This document shows, piece by piece, positions 48,602 through 58,731 of a stretch of DNA of 64,000 nt (its first letter is position 1; each line of letters starts with the position of its first letter). Source of the DNA: Acholoe squamosa. Its lineage: Eukaryota > Annelida > Polychaeta > Phyllodocida > Polynoidae. The stretch covers positions 41,311,693-41,375,692 of the forward strand of contig OX439045.1 in the NCBI GenBank assembly GCA_949317995.1. Reading direction: 5' to 3'. The notes under the pieces are model-generated. The model had not been told where the DNA came from and made no database searches. It was given only the letters and a program-made list of their open reading frames with translations. The position numbers and the translations under genes were made by a program.

Positions 48602-50093
48602 CCATGAGTTGTACACTCATCCTGTTGCATCAGCATTCCCTCACCCAGGTTATTCGCACCACCAAGCCAATATTTGCATAACTCCCGCCAAAACTGCACT
48701 ATTCGCACCATATTGCCAAAAAAGGCGGCAAAGTTGATACCTGGATCAACATCATATACCTTGACCATTGGAGGCAAAAAGCATCTTATGGCTGCCAACC
48801 AACTGAGTCTGTACATTATTGACAATTTCCTTAAAATTTACAAAACTTGGTAATGAAATACCTTTTCCTGCAAGACCCCTACATCTCCTCTATTAATGGC
48901 ACTACAAATTCACTAAGTAATTCTGCCTCTTATATATAAAATTTCCATCTTTTTTTAATCTTATTCGCACCACCAAAATGACTGAAAATGAGGTGACCCA
49001 GGGTGTCTCCTTATAACTCACTTTTCGAGTTAATTAACTTAACCATGTTTTGAAATGTGTGTAGTGCAGAGGCAAACCTAATGTCACTGAGCAACAAAAG
49101 GATTAATCTTAAGTTAGGTATAGGGCACTGTTATCAGAAGCAGTTCTAATTCCCTGACAATATTGCTGCACATCTATGCACCTGTGCACACCCGTAAAGC
49201 AACAATAACTATCGTTAAGGCCCGTGTATATAAGGCGCGAACTGAGGTTTTGAGGAAGTTATGACTCGCAGCAAAGGTCTGATATACCTATAGTCTATAA
49301 TGTAAAAGCAAATGTATAAGCCACACCCGATCTCATAAATGCTCTATAAACCGGAGTAAACACTGGAATGGTCTAACCCTTACATGCCCAGATTAGCAAA
49401 AGTGCGCTCTTAAGCATGTATACATATTCAATAGACCATCATGGGTTTATTATTTATCAGATTAAGATAATTTTAACACCAGAAGACTCGTAGTATCAAG
49501 GGCTTTCCAACGATACCAAATTTGTCATGGTGCATTAGGTAAATAATTATTAATAGATCCTATTGCAGAAAATAATTGATTGAAAATAGGCTTAAAAAAC
49601 ATGAAAAGTGCGCGCTCTGACTATGAGAATAATGGGAAAATACAGAAAATTCATTAAATTTACAGAAATATTGATAAAAATACCAAAAATATTGATAAAA
49701 TATTTTTCCTGTGATTTTCTACAAGGAATCCAATTATAATACATATCCTTTTCAAATTCCATCAATATAACTCTCTTTGAAATGTCAAAATAGTGCTTTA
49801 TGTATTGAAAATAGCCTATTCCCCACCAAAATCTAATTAAAAAAAGATTTCCAGAGCACCTTCATCCAAATCAGCCCATCTCAACATCTTTTGCCATCAT
49901 TATTCCCTAGTGACTCATATAAAACTCTAAACTATGCTTTGTATTACATTTTCTGAAAGCTATTGTACTGCCCTCTTTGTTATCATTTGAATAAGTAATT
50001 AAATGTGGACATAATATAGGTAATAGCCGCTACTATCTCAAGTGTGTTGAAAAATCAGGTTTCTCAAAATAATTCTGGGCACGAAAGGGCTAA

Positions 50094-50246
50094 CAGGGGC
50101 GTAGGAAGCAAATTTTTATTGGGGGGCCCAGGGGTCTCGGTTGGGGGGGGCCTGCTATATTTTACATGGGCTTATATAGGGAACCTCCTCATTATTGGGG
50201 GGGGGGGCAGGCTCCCCTTCCCCCCCCCCCCTTTCCTACGCCCCTG
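50094..50246. mobile_element. Short MITE with CAGGGGCGTAGGAAG ends
   Basis: 153 bp, left CAGGGGCGTAGGAAG, right CTTTCCTACGCCCCTG, with G-runs and C-runs between. A diverged relative starts at about 48011 (AGAGGCGTAGGAAG, to about 48155) and a fragment at about 41357. Confidence 0.65.
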
Positions 50247-51424
50247 TCTAAACGCAGGGTTTTACGATACACATGTGTGTCAAAAGGATGAGCAATATGT
50301 CCTGGCCTTGCCCAGGGATGAGTCTGGATGCAGTCGACCACTTCCAATCTGATTGGGGTGTTTGGCAGATGGTATTGTCATCACACAAGACATATGGGGA
50401 GCTTCACAGCCAAAAAGGCAGTCTCTTGAGAAGAATAGATTTTCTTTAAATTCAAGACTTAAATGGCACATATGATTATGAGGCCTTTAGCGTGGCATTC
50501 ACTTAGCCCTGTTTTTTTTTTACTATCGCTTATCTCATTCCACTAAAGTTCCCACTAATTGCATAACATTGTTATCATCTTTCCACTTAGCCTATTTATG
50601 TTCCCCTCAATTGGATTATGTTAGGCGCGTCGACAGCTTTCCATTGCCTCAATAAATAAGTTTAGATAATGAGCTTCGAGAGGCCCTCCACAAGAGCCAG
50701 TAGCGTCATAACTGTAGGATCTAGGGCACCTTCATTGTGATCTTGAGAAAATTAGATGAAAAAGATTTATAATCCCCCTTGCCATTTTGAGATATTTGTT
50801 AGACTAGGACAGGGCCAAGAGCCAACTAAAATCGAAATGCATTTGAATTAAACTGTAAGCAAAAGAGCGTTTGTTACATCAAGGGAAATCCTCGGGTTGT
50901 ATTACAATATAAATGCTTATTAGTATGCCACATTTGAAACAAATTATTCTTCAATCTTGAATCTTACTCAACCATAAACTGAGCCAGCCGTCCTTGCTAA
51001 AGTGAATTTGCATGGTAATACAATCTCAAATCAAGATGCAGTGTCATACAGAAAGCTCTACTTTTTAAATGTGGATCCCATTGTAGTCAAACTCTTCTCC
51101 GATGAAAGCCTGTACGGGTCGGGAGAAAAGTGGGCAATATTGACCATTTTAGATATTCTTTTTCCACCCGGAGCTGTACAGGCCTTTATTTGGGAATGCT
51201 TGGAACCCACTCTTTATCATATATGTCCATTGCCAAAACAGCAAAATTAATCACAAAATAACTAGCTTGATAATATCTAATATTGCAGCTGCTGCAACTT
51301 ATTAGTGCACACTGCTGCTGATAGATTCCGCGGATGATTTACATAAGGGACAACAAGATGACCTATCACTAAGACACAGGTATAAACAGAATATGCTGAC
51401 CAGGGGGTGATCATATGATAGGAG

Positions 51425-52159
51425 GATGGATAGAAAATACAGCGGGAGAGATCCTAATACCCAATCCTACTATTGATGACATAGTCTACATCTGGTTGAA
51501 TAAATATCGGTGCTACATGTGTTATAAATTGCGCAGTGAAGTGTCCTGGGGGATTATAAAGCAAAGCAATAAATAAATATTGCATGAGTCAAGAACTTTT
51601 AGGCACAGATATCTCCTATGCCGTTGTTATTTCTCCAATAGTTCCCCTCAGAACAGCGTGACAGGTGTTTTTTTTTTTCACAACCATTATCCATGTTGGG
51701 GACAGCAGTCCAAAAGCTTTTATTGAATTCTGCATCCACTGACAACTTAAATATTTTCAATAACCAAAAACGGTCTGAAAGTTCATGAATATTTGAAATG
51801 TTGACCAACTTAACGACCAGAGGTGCCACTCACTGGCCAACGAACACCAGGAAAACTAGACTTTGGACACATTTTTCCAGGAATTTAACATGAATTGATA
51901 TAGAAATCTTGGAATCAAATCCAGAAAATCCTGGTAAACCAGGAAAAGTGGAATCTCTGACGACGTAATAAAAAGAAGCTTTAGTCGCGGGATTCTTCCC
52001 TCTTCTTATTTTCCCTCCCGTCATCCTATCCCACGTATTTGCCACTAATTTCACAAGACTGTCTCTTTTTTGTCATCATCCTGTAATAGAGTTTTATACT
52101 GTTCTCTTAATTATTTAAAAAAAAAGATGGATAGAAAATACAGCGGGAGAGATCCTAAT
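51425..52159. repeat. 34-bp direct repeat pair flanking a 667-bp segment ending in A9
   Basis: 34 bp at 51425-51458 recur exactly at 52126-52159, immediately before the PLE pseudo-LTR. The 667 bp between them hold no recognised gene and end in TTTAAAAAAAAA. Either the PLE 5' junction copied nearby target sequence, or the segment is a retroposed piece with its own long duplication. Confidence 0.8.
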
Positions 52160-52162
52160 TTT

Positions 52163-52507
52163 CTCTCTAACGTTGGTATTTATTAATTAAGAATTCTGAG
52201 GTCACCAATTTTAGGAGCCTTCTCAGTCATTATTCCAATCCCACTGATTTGGGAGTCATTTACAATCTATGTGTTGCCACTACCACCAATTGTTTACTAT
52301 GGAACAAAAATTTTGGTCAGGCCTGCATAAGGCTCCCAACCACTAATAAGGTACTTGTTGTTATATTCAAATAAAACTAGCCTTGACAAAGGTCTGAAAA
52401 GACCGAAACATGTCGGCACTCTAGTATTCATTCTCCATGGATTATTATTATTTTTAAGTCACACGAGACACAAGAAAGGGTTTAGGGAGTATTTACCATC
52501 CTTCACA
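52163..52507 (+). repeat. Left pseudo-LTR of the PLE
   Basis: 345 bp, no difference by eye from 56652-56996. Contains a hammerhead-like fold at 52376-52425 with an AATAAA just upstream (about 52370). An open frame starting at 52355 inside this repeat runs into ORF1. The first bases follow a T-run whose length differs between the two copies (4 against 8 T), so the exact start is soft by a few bases. Confidence 0.92.
52376..52425 (+). ncRNA. Hammerhead-like ribozyme fold, left pseudo-LTR (core diverged)
   Basis: Outer stem ACTAG/CTAGT plus GCC/GGC; stem II GGTCT/AGACC closed by a GAAA tetraloop (52391-52404); then GAAAC (52405-52409), a 2-nt loop and GTC (52412-52414), the usual cleavage triplet. 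The conserved CTGATGA box is represented by TTGACAA. Relative to consensus, C3 is U and G8 is A, and both are catalytic-core positions. PLE pseudo-LTRs are known to carry hammerhead motifs. This copy looks like a hammerhead descendant that may be inactive. Confidence 0.55.
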
Positions 52508-52627
52508 ATATTTTTCCATATCCCCTTGGCATCCCCCGTGGGATCCTCTTTCATCGCTACACATAACAAATTTTGTTGTTTTCGGTTAGTCACCTCCCTT
52601 CACCGGGATTTACAACCCTCCATAAGC

Positions 52628-53374
52628 ATGGCTAACCAGAATCCATCTGTTGGATCACAACAAAATGGAGGAGTGCAAACTCCCCTCAGTAGCCACTCGT
52701 CTCGAACAGACATATCCTTCAATCCACGAGAGAATGAAAGGAAAAGAAACCGTACCGATTTTGAGGACGATGACACGCCATTCCGTAACCAAGGTCAAGG
52801 TCGTGGCAGGGGCAGGGGTCGAGGTCGCGGTCGCGGCCGCGGTCGCCCTGGCAACTATGACGCAACTAGTACAGACGCAACTAGAAGGCTCCCGCGCCCA
52901 GATACCAATCCACGCTTAGTGCAGATTTTGAATAACTCCAACAAAGTATGGTACAAAACCCTCAAAAAATTGGCCCTTGGTGTTACAAAGTGTACACACC
53001 ACTCTGATTTTCTCCAGTCACATTTGGACAAGAATACAAGCCCGAGAGGGCTACAGGTAAATGTCAATGCTCAAATTCCAGATATCACCGCTGAGTTCTT
53101 CATCAAATGGGAAACAGCCCATTGTGAGTTTAGCACACGACTAACCCTACTCCTACGTGAATTTTGGTTCTCTAGACAAACCAAATTACAGAAAGCCCTG
53201 GACCTAACAACCACCCAGATGAAAGAAAACTGTTCCACAGAAGAAAGTGAAATTATTCTAGAATGCATCCAGGAAGAGCAGAAGAAAGCGGCGAAGGAAC
53301 TCAAAGAAAAGGCAGAAGGCAAAATAGGCACTTCAGACGGCCCAACCAGTCCAACAACAACCCCAGTACTATAG
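52628..53374 (+). CDS. PLE ORF1: RGG-rich, basic N-terminal protein
   Basis: 248 residues from the Met at 52628 (MANQNPSVG...). The frame is open back to a Met at 52355 inside the pseudo-LTR, which would add 91 residues of less protein-like sequence, so the later start is preferred. After a Ser/Asn-rich lead comes a run of alternating Gly-Arg (an RGG/GAR box, encoded at about 52795-52850) likely to bind RNA. A Lys-rich region and a helical, charged C-terminal tail (EEQKKAAKELKEKAEG) follow. The segment with THHSDFLQSHL and SPRGLQV resembles what usually forms the N-terminal part of single-ORF Penelope proteins. It overlaps ORF2 by 112 nt, with ORF2 in the -1 frame, so ORF1 may be extended into the RT by frameshift, or the frame was broken by a recent indel. 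Confidence 0.75.
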   Translation: MANQNPSVGSQQNGGVQTPLSSHSSRTDISFNPRENERKRNRTDFEDDDTPFRNQGQGRGRGRGRGRGRGRGRPGNYDATSTDATRRLPRPDTNPRLVQILNNSNKVWYKTLKKLALGVTKCTHHSDFLQSHLDKNTSPRGLQVNVNAQIPDITAEFFIKWETAHCEFSTRLTLLLREFWFSRQTKLQKALDLTTTQMKENCSTEESEIILECIQEEQKKAAKELKEKAEGKIGTSDGPTSPTTTPVL

Positions 53375-55560
53375 TAAATCTGTCACAACATACCTTGACG
53401 GAGGATGAAATATCCCTCCTATCCAAAGGCCTCAGCTTTATTCCTACACCCAGTGACCCCCACCCGGCTCACACATTAAGGGACTGTTTATTCTTTACTA
53501 GAAAAATCAGGTTAAATGAATTCTTCAAGGAGGATGAATCCCCTCACAGGTCTGAAAATTTCAGACCAGATCTACCACCCAAGACCTGGACTCCACCATC
53601 GGGCAGGAACCAATATGTAGACTGCTACAACACATCCCTCACCCATCAAGTCATCACTCTGAATAAAACACATCACATAAAAGACAACCTAACACCTGGG
53701 GAACGAGCTGCCCTAAAGAACCTCTCTACAAATGACCAAATCATTATCAAAAGTGCAGACAAAGGAGGTGCAGTCGTGATACAAGATGTCACGAAATATG
53801 AACAGGAATGCCTACGCCAATTAGAAGACACTACCTTCTATCAAGAAATCGACTATAACCCGACAGCCTGTTTCAATCAGTCTGTAATACAAGAATTAAC
53901 TACCCTGGAAATACAGGGCCACATCACCAAAAAAGAGAAACTAGCACTGTCCAACAACTATCCCAGGACCCCGATCTTCTATTGCTTACCTAAGATCCAT
54001 AAACCTAATGTACCAGGCAGACCCATCGTCTCTGCTTGCAATGGACCTACAGAAAAAATCAGCTCCTATGTAGATAAGGTGATAAAACCACTAGCCCAGA
54101 GTCTCCCAAGCTACATAAAAGATACCACAGACTTTATCAACAAAATAGAGTCCATCCCACCTACTACCAACCATGAAGTACTAATGACAGTTGATGTGGC
54201 AGCACTTTATACGTCGATCCCACATGGAGAGGGCATCACAGCCTCAGTTGACTACCTAAACAGTAGGACAGTGAAGGATCCTCACACCTTTATTATTGCC
54301 AAATTGCTCTACACAATACTCCATACAAATGGTTTCAAGTTCAAGGACAGATATTTTGTACAAAAACATGGTACAGCAATGGGAACCAGAATGGCCCCCA
54401 ATTTCGCTAATCTATTCATGGGTTCTCTAGAGAAACAACTTCTAGAAAAAAGTCCAATAAAACCCAGAGTCTGGCTGCGTTACATCGACGATATATTCAC
54501 CATCTTACCAAGCTTAGAAGATGCACATACATTCCTGGGTTTCCTAAACAGTCAGCACCACTCAATTAAATTCACTGGTGAAATAAATGCAACGGAGGTC
54601 AATTTCCTTGATACTACAGTTTTTGTCACAGACACTGGCCTACTAAAGACAAAATTATACACAAAACCTACCGATGCTCACACATATTTGAACTTCCACT
54701 CATACCACCCGATGGCCTTAAAGCGCTCAATACCATACTCCCAGCTCATCAGACTAAAGAAAATTGACTTCAGAGAGGAAGACTTCAAGAGGGACAGCCA
54801 GAAATTATTATCATCCTTCCGCAAATATGGATACCCTAACAGAATCTTGAATGTGGCACTAGCCAAAGCAACAGCACTCAACCGGGACGACCTATTACAC
54901 CCACCAGAAAAGGAAGACTCACCAACTGTAACCTACACTACAGAATACAACCCCAAGCACATGCCCATCCCCAAATTCATAAAGGAAAATCAAGCCATAT
55001 TAGGAGCAGACCCAGTCCAAAATGAAAAACACCCCCCTAGGATAATTATTGCCTACAAGAAGGCCAGAAATCTGAAAAACTCTCTAGTACACTCTCCACA
55101 CCCACACGTCTCACTGCCGCCAGGATGCCAACCATGTGGCAAATGCAAACATTGTAGAAGGGTCCAGACATCAAAAACCATCACCAGCTCATCCAATGGC
55201 AAATCATTCAAAATTGTAGGCAACAATACCTGCACCACCAACAATGTCATCTATGTCCTAACCTGCACCAAATGTGGCAAACAATACGTCGGACAGACTT
55301 CTCATGCAGCGAAAAAACGCCTAGGCCAACATTTAGGAGGCATTGACCCAGAGTTGAAAAACCGCCCCATCCCAAGACCAGAACAAGAAACACCTGTGAC
55401 TGAACACTTCAATACAGCGAGGGGCTGTGGCCCAACAAGTATCATCATGCACATCGTGGATAGCACAGCACAATCCACTGCAGCGTTACTACGACTCGAG
55501 GAGGCATGGATACGTCTCTTAGCAACCTGGTACCCTTCGGGTATCAACGTCCAATCGTAA
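53263..55560 (+). CDS. PLE ORF2: Penelope reverse transcriptase with GIY-YIG endonuclease
   Basis: 765 residues. Recognisable homology begins about residue 39 (NLSQHTLTEDE, then LLSKGLSFIPTP), so the true start may lie after the Met used here or be reached from ORF1. RT motifs in order: KSADKGGAVVI; PKIHKPNVPGRPIVS (P243 onward); TVDVAALYTSIP with catalytic D311; GTAMGTRMAPNFANLFM (G370 onward); YIDD at 407-410; NFLDTTV (447 onward); and TKLYTKPTDAHTYL. A linker zinc motif has C622, C625, C628 and C631. GIY-YIG follows: VIYVL (I663, Y664), QYVGQT (Y675-G677), then LRLEEAWIR with E746/E747 as the metal-binding Glu. In this family the endonuclease nicks the target and the RT copies the RNA in place. 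No RNase H or integrase is present. The frame is intact. Confidence 0.96.
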   Translation: MHPGRAEESGEGTQRKGRRQNRHFRRPNQSNNNPSTIVNLSQHTLTEDEISLLSKGLSFIPTPSDPHPAHTLRDCLFFTRKIRLNEFFKEDESPHRSENFRPDLPPKTWTPPSGRNQYVDCYNTSLTHQVITLNKTHHIKDNLTPGERAALKNLSTNDQIIIKSADKGGAVVIQDVTKYEQECLRQLEDTTFYQEIDYNPTACFNQSVIQELTTLEIQGHITKKEKLALSNNYPRTPIFYCLPKIHKPNVPGRPIVSACNGPTEKISSYVDKVIKPLAQSLPSYIKDTTDFINKIESIPPTTNHEVLMTVDVAALYTSIPHGEGITASVDYLNSRTVKDPHTFIIAKLLYTILHTNGFKFKDRYFVQKHGTAMGTRMAPNFANLFMGSLEKQLLEKSPIKPRVWLRYIDDIFTILPSLEDAHTFLGFLNSQHHSIKFTGEINATEVNFLDTTVFVTDTGLLKTKLYTKPTDAHTYLNFHSYHPMALKRSIPYSQLIRLKKIDFREEDFKRDSQKLLSSFRKYGYPNRILNVALAKATALNRDDLLHPPEKEDSPTVTYTTEYNPKHMPIPKFIKENQAILGADPVQNEKHPPRIIIAYKKARNLKNSLVHSPHPHVSLPPGCQPCGKCKHCRRVQTSKTITSSSNGKSFKIVGNNTCTTNNVIYVLTCTKCGKQYVGQTSHAAKKRLGQHLGGIDPELKNRPIPRPEQETPVTEHFNTARGCGPTSIIMHIVDSTAQSTAALLRLEEAWIRLLATWYPSGINVQS

Positions 55561-55584
55561 CGTCCGTGACGTTACCCATACGTC

Positions 55585-56550
55585 ATGACGTCACAGTGGC
55601 GAAATACAAGCAACATGGACACCGGTTTCGCTTGTAGTATCTGTGACAAGATTTCCACCACTAAACAAGCACTGAGATTGCATCTAAATTCCTATCATGG
55701 GGAGACTAAAGTCAACTGTGCATACTGTGGATTAATTTTTGATAGGAAATCGAACCTTAATAGACATTTAAGGAGAAAACACCCAGATGAAAAACCGGAC
55801 CATGGAATATTATATCTCCCACCACCTCGACTGCAACCGACTGGGGCTGTCAACAAGAGATCAACATCCTACAAAAAAAGTAAGACTACAGCAAAATCAG
55901 AAAAACGATTGCAATATTTAAAAAAATGGGAAAAATATAATTTCTCCCAAAGTCCACTACCGCCGGTAAATTTTAGGATAACACCAGCCCCGACCCCCTA
56001 CACCTTGAAGCAAACACCGCCTTCTCCAGTCACCATCAATGGCATCACTAAACCAATGCACGGATTTTTCAACCCATTTAAAGGCAAAAAATCACATGTG
56101 AAAATCCACACTGACGCTACCTTCCTGCCCAAACAAGTCCCTACACGGGACATAGCCATGGATGACTACATGCAGCAAGTCGCCACCCACAACTTGAAAA
56201 TAGAAGCCTTGGACACCATGAAGCCCATCACCCCACAGAAACCTGGTACACCCATCATACCTTGGAGCCCTGAAATCCTGGCACCCATGGCAAATCTCAC
56301 TGAGAAAGACTATTCCTTCCTCACCATAGACGAAAGTACAGCGAGAAATGTACTAGGCCTACTTCCCACAGCCACATCGAGTCCTATACCATCCCTGGAG
56401 AACAAATCTGAAAACTGTGATATCTCTAACTGGGTGGAAATTCCATGGCCGGACAAGGAATACCCACCTGTCCCATTTGACAGTCCAAACCTACCTAGAT
56501 CCATTATGTCACGTGAGGATAGAATGACATATAAACCTCCGCAGCAATAA
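55585..56550 (+). CDS. PLE ORF3: C2H2 zinc-finger protein, unusual third ORF
   Basis: 321 residues, starting 24 nt after the ORF2 stop and lying wholly inside the element. Two classical C2H2 fingers sit at the N-terminus: C17-x2-C20-x12-H33-x4-H38 and C45-x2-C48-x12-H61-x4-H66. They are followed by a Lys-rich patch (KKSKTTAKSEKRLQYLKKW near 92-110) and a long Pro-rich, probably disordered tail to the end. A second Met at residue 11 leaves both fingers intact and is an alternative start. Fingers plus basic patch suggest DNA or RNA binding, perhaps targeting or chromatin contact, but that is inference. Typical Penelope elements encode only one or two ORFs ending in GIY-YIG, so this may be a captured host exon or a lineage-specific third gene. 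No stop interrupts it, which argues against passive debris. Confidence 0.8.
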   Translation: MTSQWRNTSNMDTGFACSICDKISTTKQALRLHLNSYHGETKVNCAYCGLIFDRKSNLNRHLRRKHPDEKPDHGILYLPPPRLQPTGAVNKRSTSYKKSKTTAKSEKRLQYLKKWEKYNFSQSPLPPVNFRITPAPTPYTLKQTPPSPVTINGITKPMHGFFNPFKGKKSHVKIHTDATFLPKQVPTRDIAMDDYMQQVATHNLKIEALDTMKPITPQKPGTPIIPWSPEILAPMANLTEKDYSFLTIDESTARNVLGLLPTATSSPIPSLENKSENCDISNWVEIPWPDKEYPPVPFDSPNLPRSIMSREDRMTYKPPQQ

Positions 56551-56651
56551 GTGATATATTCATGAGCAAACACCTGTGATTAACCTAACTTGTGATAACT
56601 CCTAGGAGAGTAGATGATCACCACCAAGGGCCTAGAGACAATATTTTTTTT

Positions 56652-56996
56652 CTCTCTAACGTTGGTATTTATTAATTAAGAATTCTGAGGTCACCAATTT
56701 TAGGAGCCTTCTCAGTCATTATTCCAATCCCACTGATTTGGGAGTCATTTACAATCTATGTGTTGCCACTACCACCAATTGTTTACTATGGAACAAAAAT
56801 TTTGGTCAGGCCTGCATAAGGCTCCCAACCACTAATAAGGTACTTGTTGTTATATTCAAATAAAACTAGCCTTGACAAAGGTCTGAAAAGACCGAAACAT
56901 GTCGGCACTCTAGTATTCATTCTCCATGGATTATTATTATTTTTAAGTCACACGAGACACAAGAAAGGGTTTAGGGAGTATTTACCATCCTTCACA
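56652..56996 (+). repeat. Right pseudo-LTR of the PLE
   Basis: 345-bp copy of the left repeat, ending at the same base before TTAAAAAAAAAGA. About 100 bp of non-coding sequence separates the end of ORF3 from it. Confidence 0.92.
56865..56914 (+). ncRNA. Hammerhead-like ribozyme fold, right pseudo-LTR (core diverged)
   Basis: Same sequence and same two core departures as the copy at 52376-52425. Being identical in both pseudo-LTRs, the changes predate this insertion and so belong to the source element. Confidence 0.55.
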
Positions 56997-57009
56997 TTAA
57001 AAAAAAAGA

Positions 57010-58214
57010 ACGGAGACGCAATGTCATAAACCTTTCACAAGAAAAGCTGATTTACTGGAGTTTGGTTTGATTGTTTTATCATTTTGCTTTAAGACTGAGT
57101 ATAGCAGCTAACCGTAAGAAATTCTGTCCAGGAATGTTGATCACATTTTGTGTGAATGTGTCATGATATCAAGACCTCTCATCTCTCTATAATACTATAC
57201 TACTGAAATACTGGGTGCATCTACTACACATTCATCCTGGGTGAATAATGACCTTATACCCAGAGAAACTTTGTTATATGTGACATGTACTGGGAAAAGG
57301 GGTCTTAGAACCCCCTGCACTAAGCCCCATTTTCGCAGATCGTGTCACATATTGAGCTGCTAATATCCCGTTTCTCCATATACTACTCTTTTCCAATATA
57401 TCTCTTGTTATCTTGACTTGTTTCTACATGTATACATCCTCCATCACTCTGTTTCAGCATCAGCCTTGGTCTGCTAATATCTCCATGTCCTTACAAATAT
57501 CAACTCTGTTACCTCAGTCTGCTCATAACTCATATAAATATACTACTCATATACAACATGCAAGTAAGCCTATGGACGGTTCATTAGTCTGCTCATATCC
57601 TATATAAAACTCAACAACAACTTTGGTAGGGAGTATAATACCATAGCCTGCTAATTAATACCCCCCATCTGCATAATATTACTCCTTGCCAACATCAGCT
57701 TTGGAACCTTAGCCGATAATCTAGTATGGTCTCTATTGAAGAAGACAGGATAAAGCTGGACGAAGACAGGGTATTCAGCTGGACAGGGTCACAATGCTTT
57801 TACCCTGCACTGTTAGGAAGATGTAAGCATACCCCTGGTGACCTTACGTCCTTGTTAGGAACAGTGACATCCGACAGGGCCAGATGCTCTATTTCCTGGT
57901 CAGTATCTAAATCCGGCTCGATGGGAACCTTCCAGCTTTGGCCTTAGGCAATGGATATTTCAATACTCCTCTGGATATTGGCTGTTTTCATATTAGTGTT
58001 AAGCTGTACACACTTCCTCAGGTACGAAAATTCTATGGCACAGGTAATCAATTATGGAAATAATCATGGAATAGTGGTGCATTCAGCATAGTCCTTCATG
58101 GGCGACATAGTCTAGTATTAAGCACTGGGGAATTCCTATCTGCCCCTTTGCTTCACTGAATTCAGAATGCTTCATATTACTAACGCCGAAAAGAGATATG
58201 TGGCATAAAAGAAA
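57010..58214. other. Non-coding, no feature recognised
   Basis: Sequence between the PLE and the 77-bp satellite. Short open frames lack domain signatures. Confidence 0.45.
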
Positions 58215-58516
58215 CCAGTCAGCACTCGCAGTCTCACGTAGCCCTGGGGAACTTACACAAACAATGTGTAGTGGTATCATTTAGCTGACACCAGTGTCAC
58301 AAGTCCGATTGGACAGGCCCCATATATAGCTTTGGGCACCAAGACAAACACTCTGTAGTGGTACCATTTACCTGACAATAATCAAGCTGTAAGACCCCAT
58401 GAAGGCACTCAGACAAACACTGTGTAGTGGTACAATTTAGCTGACACCAGTCAGGCTGTTCAGGTCCATATAGCCCTGGAGGCACTCAGACAAACACTGT
58501 GTAGTGGTACCATTAA

Positions 58517-58731
58517 CCCATCGAGGGCTAGCATCGACTATAGTCGACACCATGGTAGGCCTAGTGTCGACTATAGTCGACACCATGGCAGGCCTAGCAT
58601 CGACTATAGTCGACGCTCATTATATAGGATTAGTATAGGAATTGAAAATAGGCTCGTCCTCTAGGAACTATACTTTTTTCAGAGGCTGTCCCCATGGCCA
58701 GGGTAACAATTTTTGCTCTGCCCTAAAAGGG
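58517..58731. mobile_element. piggyBac-like MITE inserted in the 77-bp satellite
   Basis: 215 bp starting CCCATCGAGGGC and ending GCCCTAAAAGGG, flanked by TTAA at 58513-58516 and 58732-58735. Removing it and one TTAA restores the satellite text GTACCATTAAGCTGACACC, found uninterrupted at about 58802. It holds a 33-bp unit repeated almost three times, each with the palindrome TCGACTATAGTCGA. TTAA plus CCC ends point to piggyBac-type mobilisation. Confidence 0.82.

Larger units (their letters stand above)
46393..51424. other. Non-coding apart from listed MITEs
   Basis: Contains the elements at about 48011, 48432 and 50094. No gene recognised in the remainder. Confidence 0.45.
52128..56996 (+). 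mobile_element. Penelope-like element (GIY-YIG type) with three ORFs
   Basis: Left pseudo-LTR (52163-52507), ORF1, ORF2 (RT plus GIY-YIG endonuclease), ORF3 (zinc fingers), right pseudo-LTR (56652-56996). The two pseudo-LTRs are the same length at constant offset 4489 and show no difference by eye, so the copy is young. The outer 5' limit is uncertain. A 13-bp match TTAAAAAAAAAGA is found at 52115-52127 and again at 56997-57009, a plausible target-site duplication, which would place the 5' edge at 52128. The 32 bp between 52128 and the pseudo-LTR copy a sequence found about 700 bp upstream (51427-51458). PLEs are known for tandem or partial LTR arrangements and irregular 5' junctions. Confidence 0.93.

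Noticed and set aside
48472-48825. 117-codon minus-strand frame
   Set aside because: It crosses the MITE at 48432-48601 and begins in unrelated sequence, so it is incidental.
52355-52627. Upstream extension of PLE ORF1 into the pseudo-LTR as the true start
   Set aside because: The same frame appears in the right pseudo-LTR, where it leads nowhere, and the extra residues look non-coding; the Met at 52628 is preferred.
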